This document shows positions 52,236 to 62,072 of a stretch of DNA of 64,000 bases, one piece after another. Under the pieces are notes generated by a model. It saw only the letters and a list, made by a program, of their open reading frames with translations. It had not been told where the DNA came from and did no database searches. The number at the start of each line of letters is the position of its first letter. Positions within the stretch are counted from its first letter, which is position 1. The DNA is from WTFY01 sp965220875 (GTDB lineage: Bacteria; Pseudomonadota; Gammaproteobacteria; UBA4575), in contig OZ244849.1 in NCBI GenBank assembly GCA_965220875.1, positions 1,302,001-1,366,000 of the forward strand. The letters are read 5' to 3'. The position numbers and the translations under genes are program-made.

Positions 52236-52577
52236 GTGGTAACCGGTTTGTTTTTTCAATCTTCCAGGAATTCGTTCAGGCGTGATTGCCTGAAGAGGGT
52301 GCGTTCATGCATGAAGGCTGCTGAAAGATGCGGCTTGGATGATCTAATGGACATCAAGGTGCGCTACAAGCTCAGCGACAGGTTCAACGCAACAGCATGG
52401 TTCATGATGACGAAGTATAATGTGCTGGTTCCGTCAGTATCTGCTGAACATCCCATGTACGTGGCTGTTTGGTACGACTATTTCGAGGAGCTACGGGAAT
52501 TGTTGGAGTCCGACAGTCTGGATGAAGCGCGCGAGCTGGGACTTCGGTATAACCCGAGAGTGAGGCACTACAAATAA
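52236..52577 (+). CDS. Unknown 113-residue protein upstream of an MpaB-like oxygenase
   Basis: Starts at GTG 52236, with GGAG only 3 bases upstream; later in-frame starts (TTG 52248 or ATG 52311) are possible. Soluble and basic at the N-terminus (SSRNSFRRDCLKRVRSCMKA), with HPMYVAVWYDYFEELRELLE in the second half. It ends at TAATG, sharing a base with the next start, so it is co-translated with the oxygenase gene. No family recognised. Confidence 0.5.
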   Translation: MVTGLFFQSSRNSFRRDCLKRVRSCMKAAERCGLDDLMDIKVRYKLSDRFNATAWFMMTKYNVLVPSVSAEHPMYVAVWYDYFEELRELLESDSLDEARELGLRYNPRVRHYK

Positions 52578-53749
52578 TGGGAAGCACGTACACAGTCCCC
52601 TCGGCATACGTAACCGGATATGAACAGGCCCGTGAGCAGGACCCGGATACTGCAGACAAATACATCAGGCATACGACCATAGGTGATGCTGAGCTGGACC
52701 CGGTGATGGATGAACTCGCATCGATGCCCATTCAGGATCTTCACCGTTTTATCGGAGCCGGAATCGAGCAGGAAAAGGAAGCATTCCGCGGTGCACCGGA
52801 AGCTTTGCGCAATTTCTTTGACACCGTCAACTCTCCTCCACCCTGGGTTGAATTCGAAGCTTTTGAACCCGCCGTACGAGCCTTTTACATACACGTCACC
52901 AACATGCTCGTGGCATTCGTTACGGGGACCCTTATAGAGGGGTTTACCACCCTTATTGCAAAATCGTTCAATATCACGGGGCGGGTGGTGTACGGCCCGG
53001 GCGACAGGCGTCTCAGGCAGAACAATCGCCATCTCATGGAAATATTTTTCCCCGGTGGAATGCTGAGAGACGGGGATGGATGGAAGACCACCATGCGTGT
53101 GCGCATCGTTCATGCCCGGGTAAGGCAGTTAATGAAGGACTGCAAGGACTGGGACACGGAAGCCTGGGGTACGCCGCTCAGTGCGGCCCACATTGGATTT
53201 GCAAGCGTCGTGTTTTCGATGCGCCTGCTGCAGCACTCAATGAAAGTAGGTTCCAATTTTACTGCGGAAGAGAAGGAAAGCGTAATGAGGCTATGGCGCT
53301 ATGTTGCCTGGCTCATGGGAGTGCCGGAAACCATTCTCTTCACGGACCACGATGATGCGCAGCAATTGTTCAGGACCGGCTTCACGTGCGAGCCTCCTCC
53401 AAGTCTTGATTCAGTGATCATGGCCAATTCGCTTATCAATGCCATTCCTGTGGTCGCAGGGATAGAAAACCAAAAAGAGCAAATTGTCGTGAAGAATCTG
53501 GCTTATGGAATTTCACGTGTCCTCATCGGGAACCAGCTGGCCGGTCAGCTGCAATTTCCAAGGAAGAGCAAACTGAATACTTTTGTCAAGTGGAGGACCC
53601 TGCAAGCCATTGACCGCATGAGAAAACAAAAAGGCTCAGTCAGGTCTGAGAACTTTGTCCAGCTTCTGAAAATTGCGCAATACGATGAACTTAGGACCAG
53701 TTACAAGCTGCCGGACCATGTGTATTCATCCAAATCCATCGACTGGTGA
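52577..53749 (+). CDS. MpaB/latex-clearing-protein-like oxygenase (DUF2236)
   Basis: A 390-residue protein of the DUF2236 family (MpaB, rubber oxygenase Lcp), heme-b enzymes in characterised members. Recognisable blocks are TLIEGFTTLIAKSFNITGR, WKTTMRVRIVHARVRQL (helix with the conserved Arg and His), WGTPLSAAHIGFASVVFSMR and LWRYVAWLMGVPE. No signal peptide is seen, so the location is cytoplasmic or peripheral. Substrates of family members range from polyisoprene to terpenoids; none can be assigned here. Co-translated with a 113-residue protein. Confidence 0.75.
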   Translation: MGSTYTVPSAYVTGYEQAREQDPDTADKYIRHTTIGDAELDPVMDELASMPIQDLHRFIGAGIEQEKEAFRGAPEALRNFFDTVNSPPPWVEFEAFEPAVRAFYIHVTNMLVAFVTGTLIEGFTTLIAKSFNITGRVVYGPGDRRLRQNNRHLMEIFFPGGMLRDGDGWKTTMRVRIVHARVRQLMKDCKDWDTEAWGTPLSAAHIGFASVVFSMRLLQHSMKVGSNFTAEEKESVMRLWRYVAWLMGVPETILFTDHDDAQQLFRTGFTCEPPPSLDSVIMANSLINAIPVVAGIENQKEQIVVKNLAYGISRVLIGNQLAGQLQFPRKSKLNTFVKWRTLQAIDRMRKQKGSVRSENFVQLLKIAQYDELRTSYKLPDHVYSSKSIDW

Positions 53750-53823
53750 ATGAATTCCGGTATCCTGTGTAAAGGGGTCTTCTCCCTGTAACCTGATCCG
53801 GGCAAAGTGCAAAAAATGCGGCA

Positions 53824-54639
53824 CTAACGCACCCGTCTCAGCCCGGTTTTCGTGAAATCGTTCTCGTCCAGGTCGGTCTGAAACCGGTAGTCCTCCCAGG
53901 TCATCACGGTACTTTTGCCCGTCAGGTGGTTGACCATCGTCATGAGACCTGCGCGCCAGTACCGGTCCAGGTACAGCTGGTAGTCCTCCAGCGTGAGCGT
54001 CTTGCTGTGCGCATTCTTGCGGTCGAAGTAATGCACTTTCCAGACGCGGAGCTTGTCCTTGTCCTGCCAGACCACCTGGCGCGTGTAGCCCGAGTCTTCG
54101 TCCACCGGGAAGTGTTCGACGACGGTACAGGTCGCATCGCCGCAGGGCTCGTCGCGCAGGTACCGGTAAGTGAATTTCTCCACTTCCTGGTCCGTCATGT
54201 CCTCGTACGAGAACTCGCTGCCCATGAAGGAGCCTGACCGGTTGGAAGAGCTGATGCGCTTGACCCGCTTCAGGGCGGGCAGGTAAAGCCACTGGTCGTC
54301 CGGGCCTTCCTTGTGCGCGTGGATCAGCAATGCCGTCCCCTTGACGTCGCGCGGGTTGTCGAACACGAACAGGCTCTTGTTCCCGTCATCCGGGACCTCG
54401 AGGACGTTTACCCTGAGGATGCGCCGGCTTTCCTGTCCATGCTTGTTGCGCAGCACCATGGTCTGTTGCGCAGTAAAGTTGCCAAACCCCTCGTCCTGCA
54501 AATCGGTCTTGCGTGCAATCTCAAGCCCGATTTCCTCGGGCGTTTTCGAATGCACAGGGGACAGGAAGGCCGAGATCGATACGCACAGCACGATCAGCAG
54601 GGATGTGGAGGATGTTTTCCGGTAAATGAGGTTGTTCAC
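53824..54639 (-). CDS. LolA-like outer-membrane lipoprotein-sorting protein
   Basis: A 271-residue exported protein with signal peptide SLLIVLCVSISAFLSPVHSK (13-32). It belongs to the LolA_like group often paired with MMPL exporters, with FTAQQTMVLRNKHGQESRRI, FDNPRDVKGTALLIH and QWLYLPALKRVKRISSSNRS as characteristic strands. TVVEHFPVDEDSGYTRQVVW and TVMTWEDYRFQTDLDENDFT complete the fold. The start overlaps the end of the transporter gene by 4 bases. It probably receives a lipid or lipidated cargo in the periplasm. Confidence 0.85.
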   Translation of the reverse strand: MNNLIYRKTSSTSLLIVLCVSISAFLSPVHSKTPEEIGLEIARKTDLQDEGFGNFTAQQTMVLRNKHGQESRRILRVNVLEVPDDGNKSLFVFDNPRDVKGTALLIHAHKEGPDDQWLYLPALKRVKRISSSNRSGSFMGSEFSYEDMTDQEVEKFTYRYLRDEPCGDATCTVVEHFPVDEDSGYTRQVVWQDKDKLRVWKVHYFDRKNAHSKTLTLEDYQLYLDRYWRAGLMTMVNHLTGKSTVMTWEDYRFQTDLDENDFTKTGLRRVR

Positions 54640-56921
54640 GAGTTTTTTCTCCGGTCCGTAGCAATCAACAGGGTGGGGAGCAGCAGGAAATCCGCTGCAA
54701 GCGCAAAGGTGATGGTAATCGCAACCAAAAGGCCCAGTGCCCAGCTGATTTCAAATCCTGACAGGGCGAATACCAGGAAGCCTGCCGACAGGACTGCGGT
54801 CGTGGTGGCCAGCGCCCTGCCCACGGTCTGAAATGCGGCCCGCACTGCCTCCGTGGCCTGCAGCCCCTCCTGTCTGGATTTCACATATTTGCTCAGGAAG
54901 TGAATCGTGTCATCGACGATGATGCCGAAGGCGACCGCCACGACGACCGAGGAAGCCAGGCCCACGTGACCGACCAGGTGGCCCCACATGCCGAAGCTCA
55001 TCGCCGCCGGGACGAAATTGGGCACCAGGCTCACGGCTCCCAGGTACAGGCTCCTGAAGACCACGATCAGGATCAGGGAAATGAGGGCCATGGCGATGAC
55101 CGTTCCGCGCAGCATGCTGCGGATATTGCGCTCCGTCACGTGTGCGAAGGCCACGCTGATGCCCGATGCTTCCGTTGCAAGGTCCGGCTGGTGGGTCTGC
55201 AGCCAGGCCTGCGCCCTTTGGTCCAGCCCCCGCAGTTCCTGGGTCGAGATGCTGCGCACCACGACCGTCATCCGGGTGGCGGACTTTGCAACGTCCATGC
55301 GGTCATTGAGGTCGAGGCCCACCGGGAGCGAAAGCTCGTACAGCAGCAGGTACTGGGCAGCCAGCTCAGGATCTTCCGGCAGCCTGTAATACCCGGGGTC
55401 ATCGCCATGCATGTTTTTGTTCAGGCGCTTCATGATATCCGGGAAGGCCCGGACATGGAAAACTTCCGGCTGTTCCCGGTACCAGTTGGCGAAGGTCTCG
55501 ACTTTCTGCAGGTAGCCCGGGTCGGTAATCCCTCCTTCCCGGCCCGCATCCAGCGAATATTCAAGCAGGTCCAGCCCGGTCAGGTTCTGCATGACGTAAT
55601 CCGTGTCACGCCGGAATTCATAGCGGTCGTCGAAATACCGTGTCCAGTTGTCGGTGAGTTCGTTGCGGGGAATTCCGGCAACGAGCAAGGCGGCTACCAG
55701 CACGAAACACCACAGCAGGAGAGTGCGCCGTGCAATGACAAAGTCGGCCAGGAGGGCAAAGAAATCCCTCTTGCTGGTGCGGGCGGTCGATGCGCGCAAT
55801 GGCAGGATGGAGAGCAGTGCCGGCAGGAGTGTCATGGAATAAATGAAGGCGCAGAACACCCCGAAGGCCACGAAATTGCCCAGGATATGGAACGGCGGTG
55901 AATCCGATGCGTTCAGGCTCAAAAACCCGATCATGGTCGTGAGTGAAGTCAGGAACACGGGGCTGAAGTTGACGCGTATCGATTCGGCAATGGCTGCATT
56001 CCTTTCCAGGCCGCGTCTCATGCCCTGCTGCACGGTGGTCACGATATGCACGCAGTGCGCGACCGTGATCGTCATGATGATGATGGGCACGCCGGCGTTC
56101 GTGGGGCTGAATGTCGTACTGAGCCAGCCGGCAAGTCCCATGGTGGTGTTCACGACAAACAGGATCATGGCAACGATGGTCAGCGTGCCCAGAAGCGAGC
56201 GCAGGAGGACTATCGTCACGGCGACGATGACCAGGAACACGAACGGTGTGAGCGAGCGCAGGTCATTTTTCGTGGCATCGGAGAAGGCACGGTGCATGAC
56301 GACGCTGCCCGTTAGGTGATAGCTGAGCTGCGGGTGGCTTGCGCGGGCCTGCTGCAGCATGTCCTGGAGATAATCGGTGATTTCGGCCACGGCCTGGTCC
56401 ATGTTATCCGGGAGAATGAACTTGATGGCCACACCGCCCACGCGCCCGTCGTGGGAGACCAGGCGCCCGGCGATGGCGGGCGCACCCAGTGCAATCTTCT
56501 CGACCCGCTCCAGCCCTGCATCCCCCAGCGATGATGCGCCTTTCACCAGCGGGGCCACGACCAGGTCGTCTCCTGATGCCTCGCTGTGGGAATAGTTGGT
56601 CAGTGAGTCGACCCGGTTGGAATAGGGGGTCTGCCACGCCGCATCGGTCAACGCCTCGATAGCGCCCAGCGTTTCACGCGTGAACACGGTGCCGTCTTGC
56701 GGCGTGACCGCGATCAGCGCCAGTTCGGAAGTGGAATAGGTGTTTTCCAGTGCATCGAGGGCCGCCAGTTTCGGGTCCTCCTCACTGAAGAGGGTCCTGT
56801 AATCGTTCGAAACCGTGACAAACCGGGCCCCGCTCGTGACGGCCAGCATGATGAGCGTGGCGAGTATTGCGACGAGCCAGCGCCGCGAGAGAACAAGTTC
56901 AATGTAACGTTCCACTCGCAC
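54636..56921 (-). CDS. MMPL/RND-family transporter
   Basis: A 761-residue inner-membrane RND-type protein with two repeats, each one helix, a large periplasmic domain and about five helices. Conserved membrane motifs are MTITVAHCVHIVTTV (first repeat) and FGIIVDDTIHFLSKYV (second repeat), the latter with the acidic pair of the proton relay. It belongs to the lipid-exporting MMPL/HAE3 class and is coupled by a 4-base overlap to the LolA-like gene. It likely moves a hydrophobic molecule to the periplasmic carrier. Confidence 0.88.
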   Translation of the reverse strand: MRVERYIELVLSRRWLVAILATLIMLAVTSGARFVTVSNDYRTLFSEEDPKLAALDALENTYSTSELALIAVTPQDGTVFTRETLGAIEALTDAAWQTPYSNRVDSLTNYSHSEASGDDLVVAPLVKGASSLGDAGLERVEKIALGAPAIAGRLVSHDGRVGGVAIKFILPDNMDQAVAEITDYLQDMLQQARASHPQLSYHLTGSVVMHRAFSDATKNDLRSLTPFVFLVIVAVTIVLLRSLLGTLTIVAMILFVVNTTMGLAGWLSTTFSPTNAGVPIIIMTITVAHCVHIVTTVQQGMRRGLERNAAIAESIRVNFSPVFLTSLTTMIGFLSLNASDSPPFHILGNFVAFGVFCAFIYSMTLLPALLSILPLRASTARTSKRDFFALLADFVIARRTLLLWCFVLVAALLVAGIPRNELTDNWTRYFDDRYEFRRDTDYVMQNLTGLDLLEYSLDAGREGGITDPGYLQKVETFANWYREQPEVFHVRAFPDIMKRLNKNMHGDDPGYYRLPEDPELAAQYLLLYELSLPVGLDLNDRMDVAKSATRMTVVVRSISTQELRGLDQRAQAWLQTHQPDLATEASGISVAFAHVTERNIRSMLRGTVIAMALISLILIVVFRSLYLGAVSLVPNFVPAAMSFGMWGHLVGHVGLASSVVVAVAFGIIVDDTIHFLSKYVKSRQEGLQATEAVRAAFQTVGRALATTTAVLSAGFLVFALSGFEISWALGLLVAITITFALAADFLLLPTLLIATDRRKNS

Positions 56922-57294
56922 TCGAGTTATCTCTTATCCCATGGTAACCCTGAATCACACCGGAACCTCTGCCGGTCCGGGCGTAGGGGGCCAATGCGGC
57001 ACCCCGACACGCTGGCCGGACAGGAGGAATCCGTGCGGTTGCACGAGTATACCTTTACTTGGAATTGATTTCCGGTGAAAACTCAAGATCAGGGGGTCCA
57101 TCGCCTGTCCCGGCAGCTTGCAGCGACCTGTTCGGTACGACCGGGTTGCTCTGGCGAACGCCATCCTGTGATCCATTTAACCGGAGAAAGCGATATCATA
57201 CGGCCTGAAGCATCGAACCGGATTGGGTCATCGATATTCAGAGGGCAGTCCGGACGTATCCGTACAAGAATTTTTAGCTGGCTGGAGAAAGCAA
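56922..57294. other. Intergenic region between the MMPL operon and a small gene
   Basis: A 373-base interval separating divergent genes. No additional coding sequence is supported. It should hold promoters for both sides. A ribosome-binding site GGAG lies near 57283 for the following ATG 57295. Confidence 0.4.
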
Positions 57295-57564
57295 ATGAAT
57301 CCCGTAGACGCTCAAGCGATCAACGTAACCATCTATGTCGGGGACAGGCAAATCAGAACACTATCCTATTATTCCGGCGGAGAATGGAACAAGGATTCGC
57401 AGCTGGACAGTACCCTTACTGAGTTTATTGCCTACCTCAAGTATCAGCTGAAAGATTCGCTGCCGAACCGGGAGCTTGCGCATGAGGTCATCGAAAGAAA
57501 CGAATATGATGCCTTGGAGGAGCCTGCTGCCGACGTACTGTATATCGTCAGGGAAGGTGAATGA
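57295..57564 (+). CDS. Unknown 89-residue protein
   Basis: ATG 57295 with GGAGAAAG just upstream is preferred over a longer in-frame start at 57223. The sequence INVTIYVGDRQIRTLSYYSG, then TLTEFIAYLKYQLKDSLP, suggests a small alpha-beta protein, acidic at the C-terminus. No signal peptide, metal site or known family is visible. It stands alone. Confidence 0.55.
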   Translation: MNPVDAQAINVTIYVGDRQIRTLSYYSGGEWNKDSQLDSTLTEFIAYLKYQLKDSLPNRELAHEVIERNEYDALEEPAADVLYIVREGE

Positions 57565-58087
57565 GTGGCCATTGCACTGGCCCTGGGTACTTGTTTGCCT
57601 GGCAGACGGGCATGACTCCCCGATCTGCAAGGAAAGATCGGATGTTCATTGCGACAAAGGGACTTGTTGGGATCCATAACCCACTCCGTTGCACTCCAGC
57701 AATACATTCGCACACGCTGGTCGGCTTGGGTGCACAGCGTCCTGATCTCCTGCTTCCTTTCATCCGGGTGATGCACCGTCCGGCCCGATAAACCTGGGGC
57801 AAGACCGTCAATGGTCCGGTAATTCATGAAACAGTCATGAGATCAGCCGCATTGATAACAGCATGTTCATGCGACTTTTGCTAGAGTATGGAATCATCAT
57901 TATTACATTTGACAGGGTGCGGAAGAGGGCTGCAGCAACCGGCCCGTATAAAAAGAATCCCGGACAAAAATACAGCCCTGGACTAAAGCAGATTGCAAAA
58001 TTATGGGATTCTTACATAATATACTTGACTATAAAAAAACATAGCGTTGGTCTCTAGAGGATTTACGCATGGGTGGGAGGGCCTGAT
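57565..58087. other. Gene-free interval before the TonB receptor
   Basis: About 520 bases without supported genes. A+T-rich stretches at 57880-57910 and 58000-58045 are the likely promoter area of the receptor gene. I could not identify a Fur box or riboswitch. A ribosome-binding site (GGGAGGG) lies at 58075-58081. Confidence 0.4.
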
Positions 58088-60649
58088 GTGAATACCAAAC
58101 GAACCCCTTTCATTGTGTCCTGTGCCGGCACGGCCCTTCTTGCGACATTTTTGTCCATGCCGGGAGGCACGCAGGCTGAGGAGGATACAGAGCACACCAT
58201 CGAGCTGCCCGAAATCAGCGTGGTTGGCTCAAGACGACCGTTTCGCACCGAAATGGACACGCCCTCGGCAGTGGACATCATCAGTTCGGAGGATTTCAAC
58301 AACCAGGGAACGACCCAGGTACCCGAGTTGATGCGCAAGCTGGTGCCATCCTACAACGTAAACACCCAGCCGATCAGCGATGCGGCGACCTTCATCCGTC
58401 CTGCCAACCTGCGCGGCCTGGCGTCTGACCAGACGCTGGTCCTTGTGAACGGCAAGCGGCGCCACCGTGCGGCAGTCATCTCCTGGCTGGGTAACGGTGT
58501 TTCGGAAGGTGCCCAGGGGCCGGACATCAGTATTATTCCCGCGATCGGCCTGAAACGGGTCGAGGTACTGCGTGATACGGCCTCGGCACAGTATGGCTCC
58601 GATGCCATCGCCGGCGTGATCAACTTCGTGCTCAAGGATCGTCCGGAAGGAGGAATGGTCGAGGCGCAGTGGGGCCAGACCTACAGCGGGGATGGAGATG
58701 AATACCGGATTGCCGGCAATTTGGGCATCCCCCTTGGCGCGAAGGGCTTCGCCAATATCAGTGCCCAGTGGCACGAGATGTGGCCCACGGTGCGCAGCGT
58801 ACAGCGTAATGATGCACAGGGGCTCATCGATCACGGCAATGCTGCCGTGCGCCAGCCTTACGCCCAGGTCTGGGGGCAGCCCGACGTGGATGATGACTAC
58901 ACGGTGTTCCTGAACTCCGAGGTGGGCGTCGGTGAACAGTCTGAACTTTACGCCTTTGGCAACGCCTCGGAGCGCGAAACCGAGGGCGGGTTCTTCTTCC
59001 GCAATCCGAATACCCGTTCCGGCGTGTTCATTGCGAAGGATGACCAGGGAAACTATCGGCTTCCCTTGGCCCAGGGCTGTCCGGGGTATGATGACCCGGC
59101 AGGGCGCATCCGCGTGACGGATAACAATGAGCTGTTTGACTGGACGGCCTATCCGGGGTGTTTCTTCAATGAACGTTTCCCGGGTGGATTCACGCCCAAG
59201 TTCAGCGCCGAAGTCAGCGATGCTTCGGGCGTGGTAGGCCTTCGCGGTGAGCTGGGCTCGGGCCTGACTTATGATGCCAGCTACTCGATCGGTGAAAGCG
59301 AGGCCGACTTCACCATTCGCAACACGATTAACGCGAGCCTTGGCCTGACCACACCCACCCGGTTCAGTCTCGGCAAGTACACGCAGACCGAGCAGACTTT
59401 GAGCCTTGACATGACCCGACCGGTCGAGATGGCTTCCCTTGCATCCCCCCTGTATACAGCCTTCGGGGTGGAATGGCGTGAAGAGGAGTTCGAAGTCGGG
59501 GCGGGAGAAGAGGCTTCGTGGGTCGACGGGCAGATACCGGGTTCCGGTGTCGGGGCCAACGGTTTCTCGGGCTTCTCACCGGTCGCCGCGGCGGGCAAGT
59601 GGGACCGTTCCAACGTTGCCGCGTACGTGGAGTTCGAGGCGGATGTCACCGATGCGCTTACCCTGGCCGTAATGGGCCGTATCGAGGACCACGAGGATTA
59701 CGACACCACCGAGGATTTCAAGCTCGGTGCCATTTTCAGGGCCACGGACACGGTCAGCCTTCGAGGCTCGGTCAGCACCGGTTTTCGCGTACCGACAGTA
59801 GGCCAGGAGAATGTCGCAAATGTCACGACAGCGTTTATCCTGGATTCGCAGGGCAGAAACCAGTTGACGCAGCGGGGCACGATTCCCTCGAAGTGCCCGG
59901 AAGCTGCGGCGGTCGGGGCAGAAAGGCTTGATGCCGAGGAATCCGTTACGTACACGGCGGGCCTCGGTCTGGAACTGGGCACGGTCTCGTTTACTGTGGA
60001 TGCCTACAACATCGAAGTGGATGATCGACTGGGGCTGTCCGCGGACAAGACATTGAGCGCTGCACAGAAAGCGGCGATCGGCAGCAGCGGGTGTTTTCCT
60101 GCCACCGACGTGAGCAATTTCCGCTACTTCGGCAACGGGTTTGATACGCGCACCCGCGGGATTGACCTGGTTGCGAGTTTTGACGTGACGGACAAGCTGC
60201 CACTGCTGCAGGGCGGCAAGACGGAACTTTCATTTGTGGGCAACTACAACGATACCGAGGTGACCAGCCACGACCCGGAGTTCATTGGCGAGCAGCGAAT
60301 CAAGCAACTGGAGGATGCACTGCCGCAGCTGCGCTTCAACGTGACGCTGCAGCATGACAAGGAACGCTGGAGTGGATTCGCGCGCATCAATTTCTTCGGC
60401 AGCTATGAGGAGTTCCACGCAGACAGCGCGGATTTCTTCATCGAGCCGGATCAGGAGTATACCCTGGACGCCGAGGTGAGTTTCCGTCCGGCGGACGGGT
60501 TCGAACTCAGTGTCGGGGCGGAGAATATCTTCGACAACTTCCCGGACAGGAACGAGTTTGCCGGTGTGCTCGGTTCAAAGTATCCGGAATCCTCTCCGAT
60601 GGGATTCTCGGGCGGCTTTTACTATGCCCGGGCGCGCTACCACTGGTAG
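58088..60649 (+). CDS. TonB-dependent outer-membrane receptor
   Basis: An 853-residue outer-membrane receptor. GTG 58088 gives a good signal peptide (MNTKRTPFIVSCAGTALLAT, with cleavage after TQA at residue 30). The TonB-box-like LPEISVVGSRR precedes the plug (SAVDIISSEDFNNQGTTQVP, ANLRGLASDQTLVLVNGKRR, RVEVLRDTASAQYGSDAIAG). The barrel follows and ends in YYARARYHW with a terminal aromatic residue. The plug motif VLVNGKRRHRAA is typical of receptors for large organic substrates or metal chelates; the ligand is unknown. An in-frame start at 58073 is the alternative. Confidence 0.9.
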   Translation: MNTKRTPFIVSCAGTALLATFLSMPGGTQAEEDTEHTIELPEISVVGSRRPFRTEMDTPSAVDIISSEDFNNQGTTQVPELMRKLVPSYNVNTQPISDAATFIRPANLRGLASDQTLVLVNGKRRHRAAVISWLGNGVSEGAQGPDISIIPAIGLKRVEVLRDTASAQYGSDAIAGVINFVLKDRPEGGMVEAQWGQTYSGDGDEYRIAGNLGIPLGAKGFANISAQWHEMWPTVRSVQRNDAQGLIDHGNAAVRQPYAQVWGQPDVDDDYTVFLNSEVGVGEQSELYAFGNASERETEGGFFFRNPNTRSGVFIAKDDQGNYRLPLAQGCPGYDDPAGRIRVTDNNELFDWTAYPGCFFNERFPGGFTPKFSAEVSDASGVVGLRGELGSGLTYDASYSIGESEADFTIRNTINASLGLTTPTRFSLGKYTQTEQTLSLDMTRPVEMASLASPLYTAFGVEWREEEFEVGAGEEASWVDGQIPGSGVGANGFSGFSPVAAAGKWDRSNVAAYVEFEADVTDALTLAVMGRIEDHEDYDTTEDFKLGAIFRATDTVSLRGSVSTGFRVPTVGQENVANVTTAFILDSQGRNQLTQRGTIPSKCPEAAAVGAERLDAEESVTYTAGLGLELGTVSFTVDAYNIEVDDRLGLSADKTLSAAQKAAIGSSGCFPATDVSNFRYFGNGFDTRTRGIDLVASFDVTDKLPLLQGGKTELSFVGNYNDTEVTSHDPEFIGEQRIKQLEDALPQLRFNVTLQHDKERWSGFARINFFGSYEEFHADSADFFIEPDQEYTLDAEVSFRPADGFELSVGAENIFDNFPDRNEFAGVLGSKYPESSPMGFSGGFYYARARYHW

Positions 60650-60691
60650 CGGCGTCCCGGACGTGGTCTCTGACGGGCCCGTTACAGTGGT

Positions 60692-61201
60692 TTAGTTGAT
60701 CGGAATCATCGAGTACCCTTTTGCCTGGTACCCGATCAGGGATACGAAAGTATTGCCGACAGGCTTGACTTCAGGCATGACCTCGGCGTTGTCGATTCCC
60801 TGCATGCGTGCGGAAATCGAGCAAGATTCCATCCTGATGCCCGGCAGTCGGCTCAACTGCTGAATCTGCGCCAGGACTGCTTCGTGGTCCTCTTCCTGGT
60901 CAAGCGGCAAGTCCAGCGCCTGATTTGAAATCAGTTTCATTACGGGACCATGGTATAAAAAGACCATGTCCGGGGTTACGTTCTGCCTGGCCAGGTCTTC
61001 GTAGGTTTCCTCGATGACCTTCAGGAGAAGTGAAAGTTTGGTTGGATTTCCCACTGTCACGTCCCATACCACCTTGCCCTGGTCTATTCCTTCGAGCGAA
61101 TCCGAATCGCTGGGTTTTTCCGCATGGACTCCACTCCCGATCAGCAGCAGCAACACAATGCCTGCAACCAGCAGACCATAGCTGTTTTTAGTGATATTCA
61201 T
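60692..61201 (-). CDS. Exported DsrE-family protein
   Basis: A 169-residue protein with an N-terminal signal peptide (LLVAGIVLLLLIGSGVHAEK, 10-29), so it is periplasmic. The rest is a DsrE/DsrF-like fold: KVVWDVTVGNPTKLSLLLKV, DMVFLYHGPVMKLI and the helix before LPGIRMESCSISARMQG, where Cys is at the position of the sulfur-accepting cysteine in many relatives. Predicted role in handling reduced sulfur or small thiols in the periplasm. It stands alone between the receptor and the 31-residue gene. Confidence 0.75.
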   Translation of the reverse strand: MNITKNSYGLLVAGIVLLLLIGSGVHAEKPSDSDSLEGIDQGKVVWDVTVGNPTKLSLLLKVIEETYEDLARQNVTPDMVFLYHGPVMKLISNQALDLPLDQEEDHEAVLAQIQQLSRLPGIRMESCSISARMQGIDNAEVMPEVKPVGNTFVSLIGYQAKGYSMIPIN

Positions 61202-61461
61202 GTTCCGAAGCCTCTTACCGATGAATTAAGAAAATTAAGTACCTGGCCGGTTCGAAAGCGCTGCATCAGGACGCTGCCTGCGAGCCTTCAAAGTGCCCGA
61301 GGCCGTCATTCAAATGCCAGATCCTGCCCATCGTACACTTCCGCCTGACTGGGACAAGGAAAATCTGCCAGCCAGTCCGGGAGCACGAACATGCCCTGCT
61401 TCGTTCTGGTGGGGAGGTTACGGGATGCGGGACTTGTCCCTGCCCGGCTCGCCGTCGGTCG

Positions 61462-61557
61462 TCAGCCAACCGATGGAATGACTCCAATAATCAACAGCAG
61501 GATAAATACTGCTATCGCGATCCCTTCGAGTGCCAGTATTCCCATGGGTGCATCCAT
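61462..61557 (-). CDS. 31-residue single-helix membrane peptide
   Basis: A short minus-strand ORF, ATG at 61557, reading MDAPMGILALEGIAIAVFIL and ending LLLIIGVIPSVG. One hydrophobic helix spans almost the whole peptide. A strong ribosome-binding site (GAGGAG on the minus strand) sits about 8 bases upstream, which is the main support. Function unknown; it may be a small membrane regulator. Confidence 0.5.
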   Translation of the reverse strand: MDAPMGILALEGIAIAVFILLLIIGVIPSVG

Positions 61558-61943
61558 AATTCTTCTCCTCTATCTCTAAGTATCGACTGTGGCAGCCCTT
61601 TCGCAAGGTATGAAAAGGCGAGCTTGCCCGGAAAATGACGGTCGGTGTCTTTCCCGTCCGGCCTTGAAATTATACCGCCTGTTGACAAATCATGACAAAT
61701 TGACAGGCGCGCAAGCATTCGGCCTGAATGCTCTAACCGGGCGGGATTGCGGTCAATATCGTGCAGGACTGGTGCGGGGAGGGTAACGGAAAGGTCAGCC
61801 GTTCTGCCGGTGCTGGCGCCTGGAATTTGCGGGAAGCAGCGGCCTGGTGGCAGATCACCATGGGATTGCCGGCAAAAATTGTTTCCATACTTTCCAAATT
61901 CACGTTAAAATGCCTAGTTTGGCAATTGCAAGGTACTGAGTGA
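61558..61943. other. Intergenic region with promoter elements upstream of tRNA-Trp
   Basis: No gene supported. A TAAAAT box at 61906-61911 is a reasonable -10 for the tRNA-Trp-secE-nusG transcript, but the best -35 candidates are poorly spaced. A short repeated TTGACAAATCATGACAAATTG at 61682-61702 is notable. This interval would normally follow tuf in related genomes, and no tuf sequence is present. Confidence 0.35.
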
Positions 61944-62019
61944 AGGCCAGTAGCTCAATTGGCAGAGCGGCGGTCTCCAAAACCGCAGGTTGGGGGTTCG
62001 ATTCCCTCCTGGCCTGCCA
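61944..62019 (+). tRNA. tRNA-Trp (anticodon CCA)
   Basis: A complete 76-base tRNA with encoded CCA. The acceptor stem AGGCCAG pairs with CTGGCCT, the anticodon stem is GCGGT/ACCGC with loop CTCCAAA (anticodon CCA), and the T-arm is GGGGGTTCGATTCCCTC. It is followed 53 bases later by secE, the arrangement found in many Gammaproteobacteria. Confidence 0.96.
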
Positions 62020-62072
62020 GTGTGAGTGAAATCATGGGCTACGTCTGCGGGCAGAGAATTTGAAACCAGGAT

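Noticed and set aside
54900..55901. Long open frame on the plus strand across the MMPL transporter gene
   Set aside because: It is the antisense shadow of a G+C-rich membrane-protein gene: very rich in His, Asp, Gln and Arg, with no domain, while the minus strand encodes a clear RND transporter.
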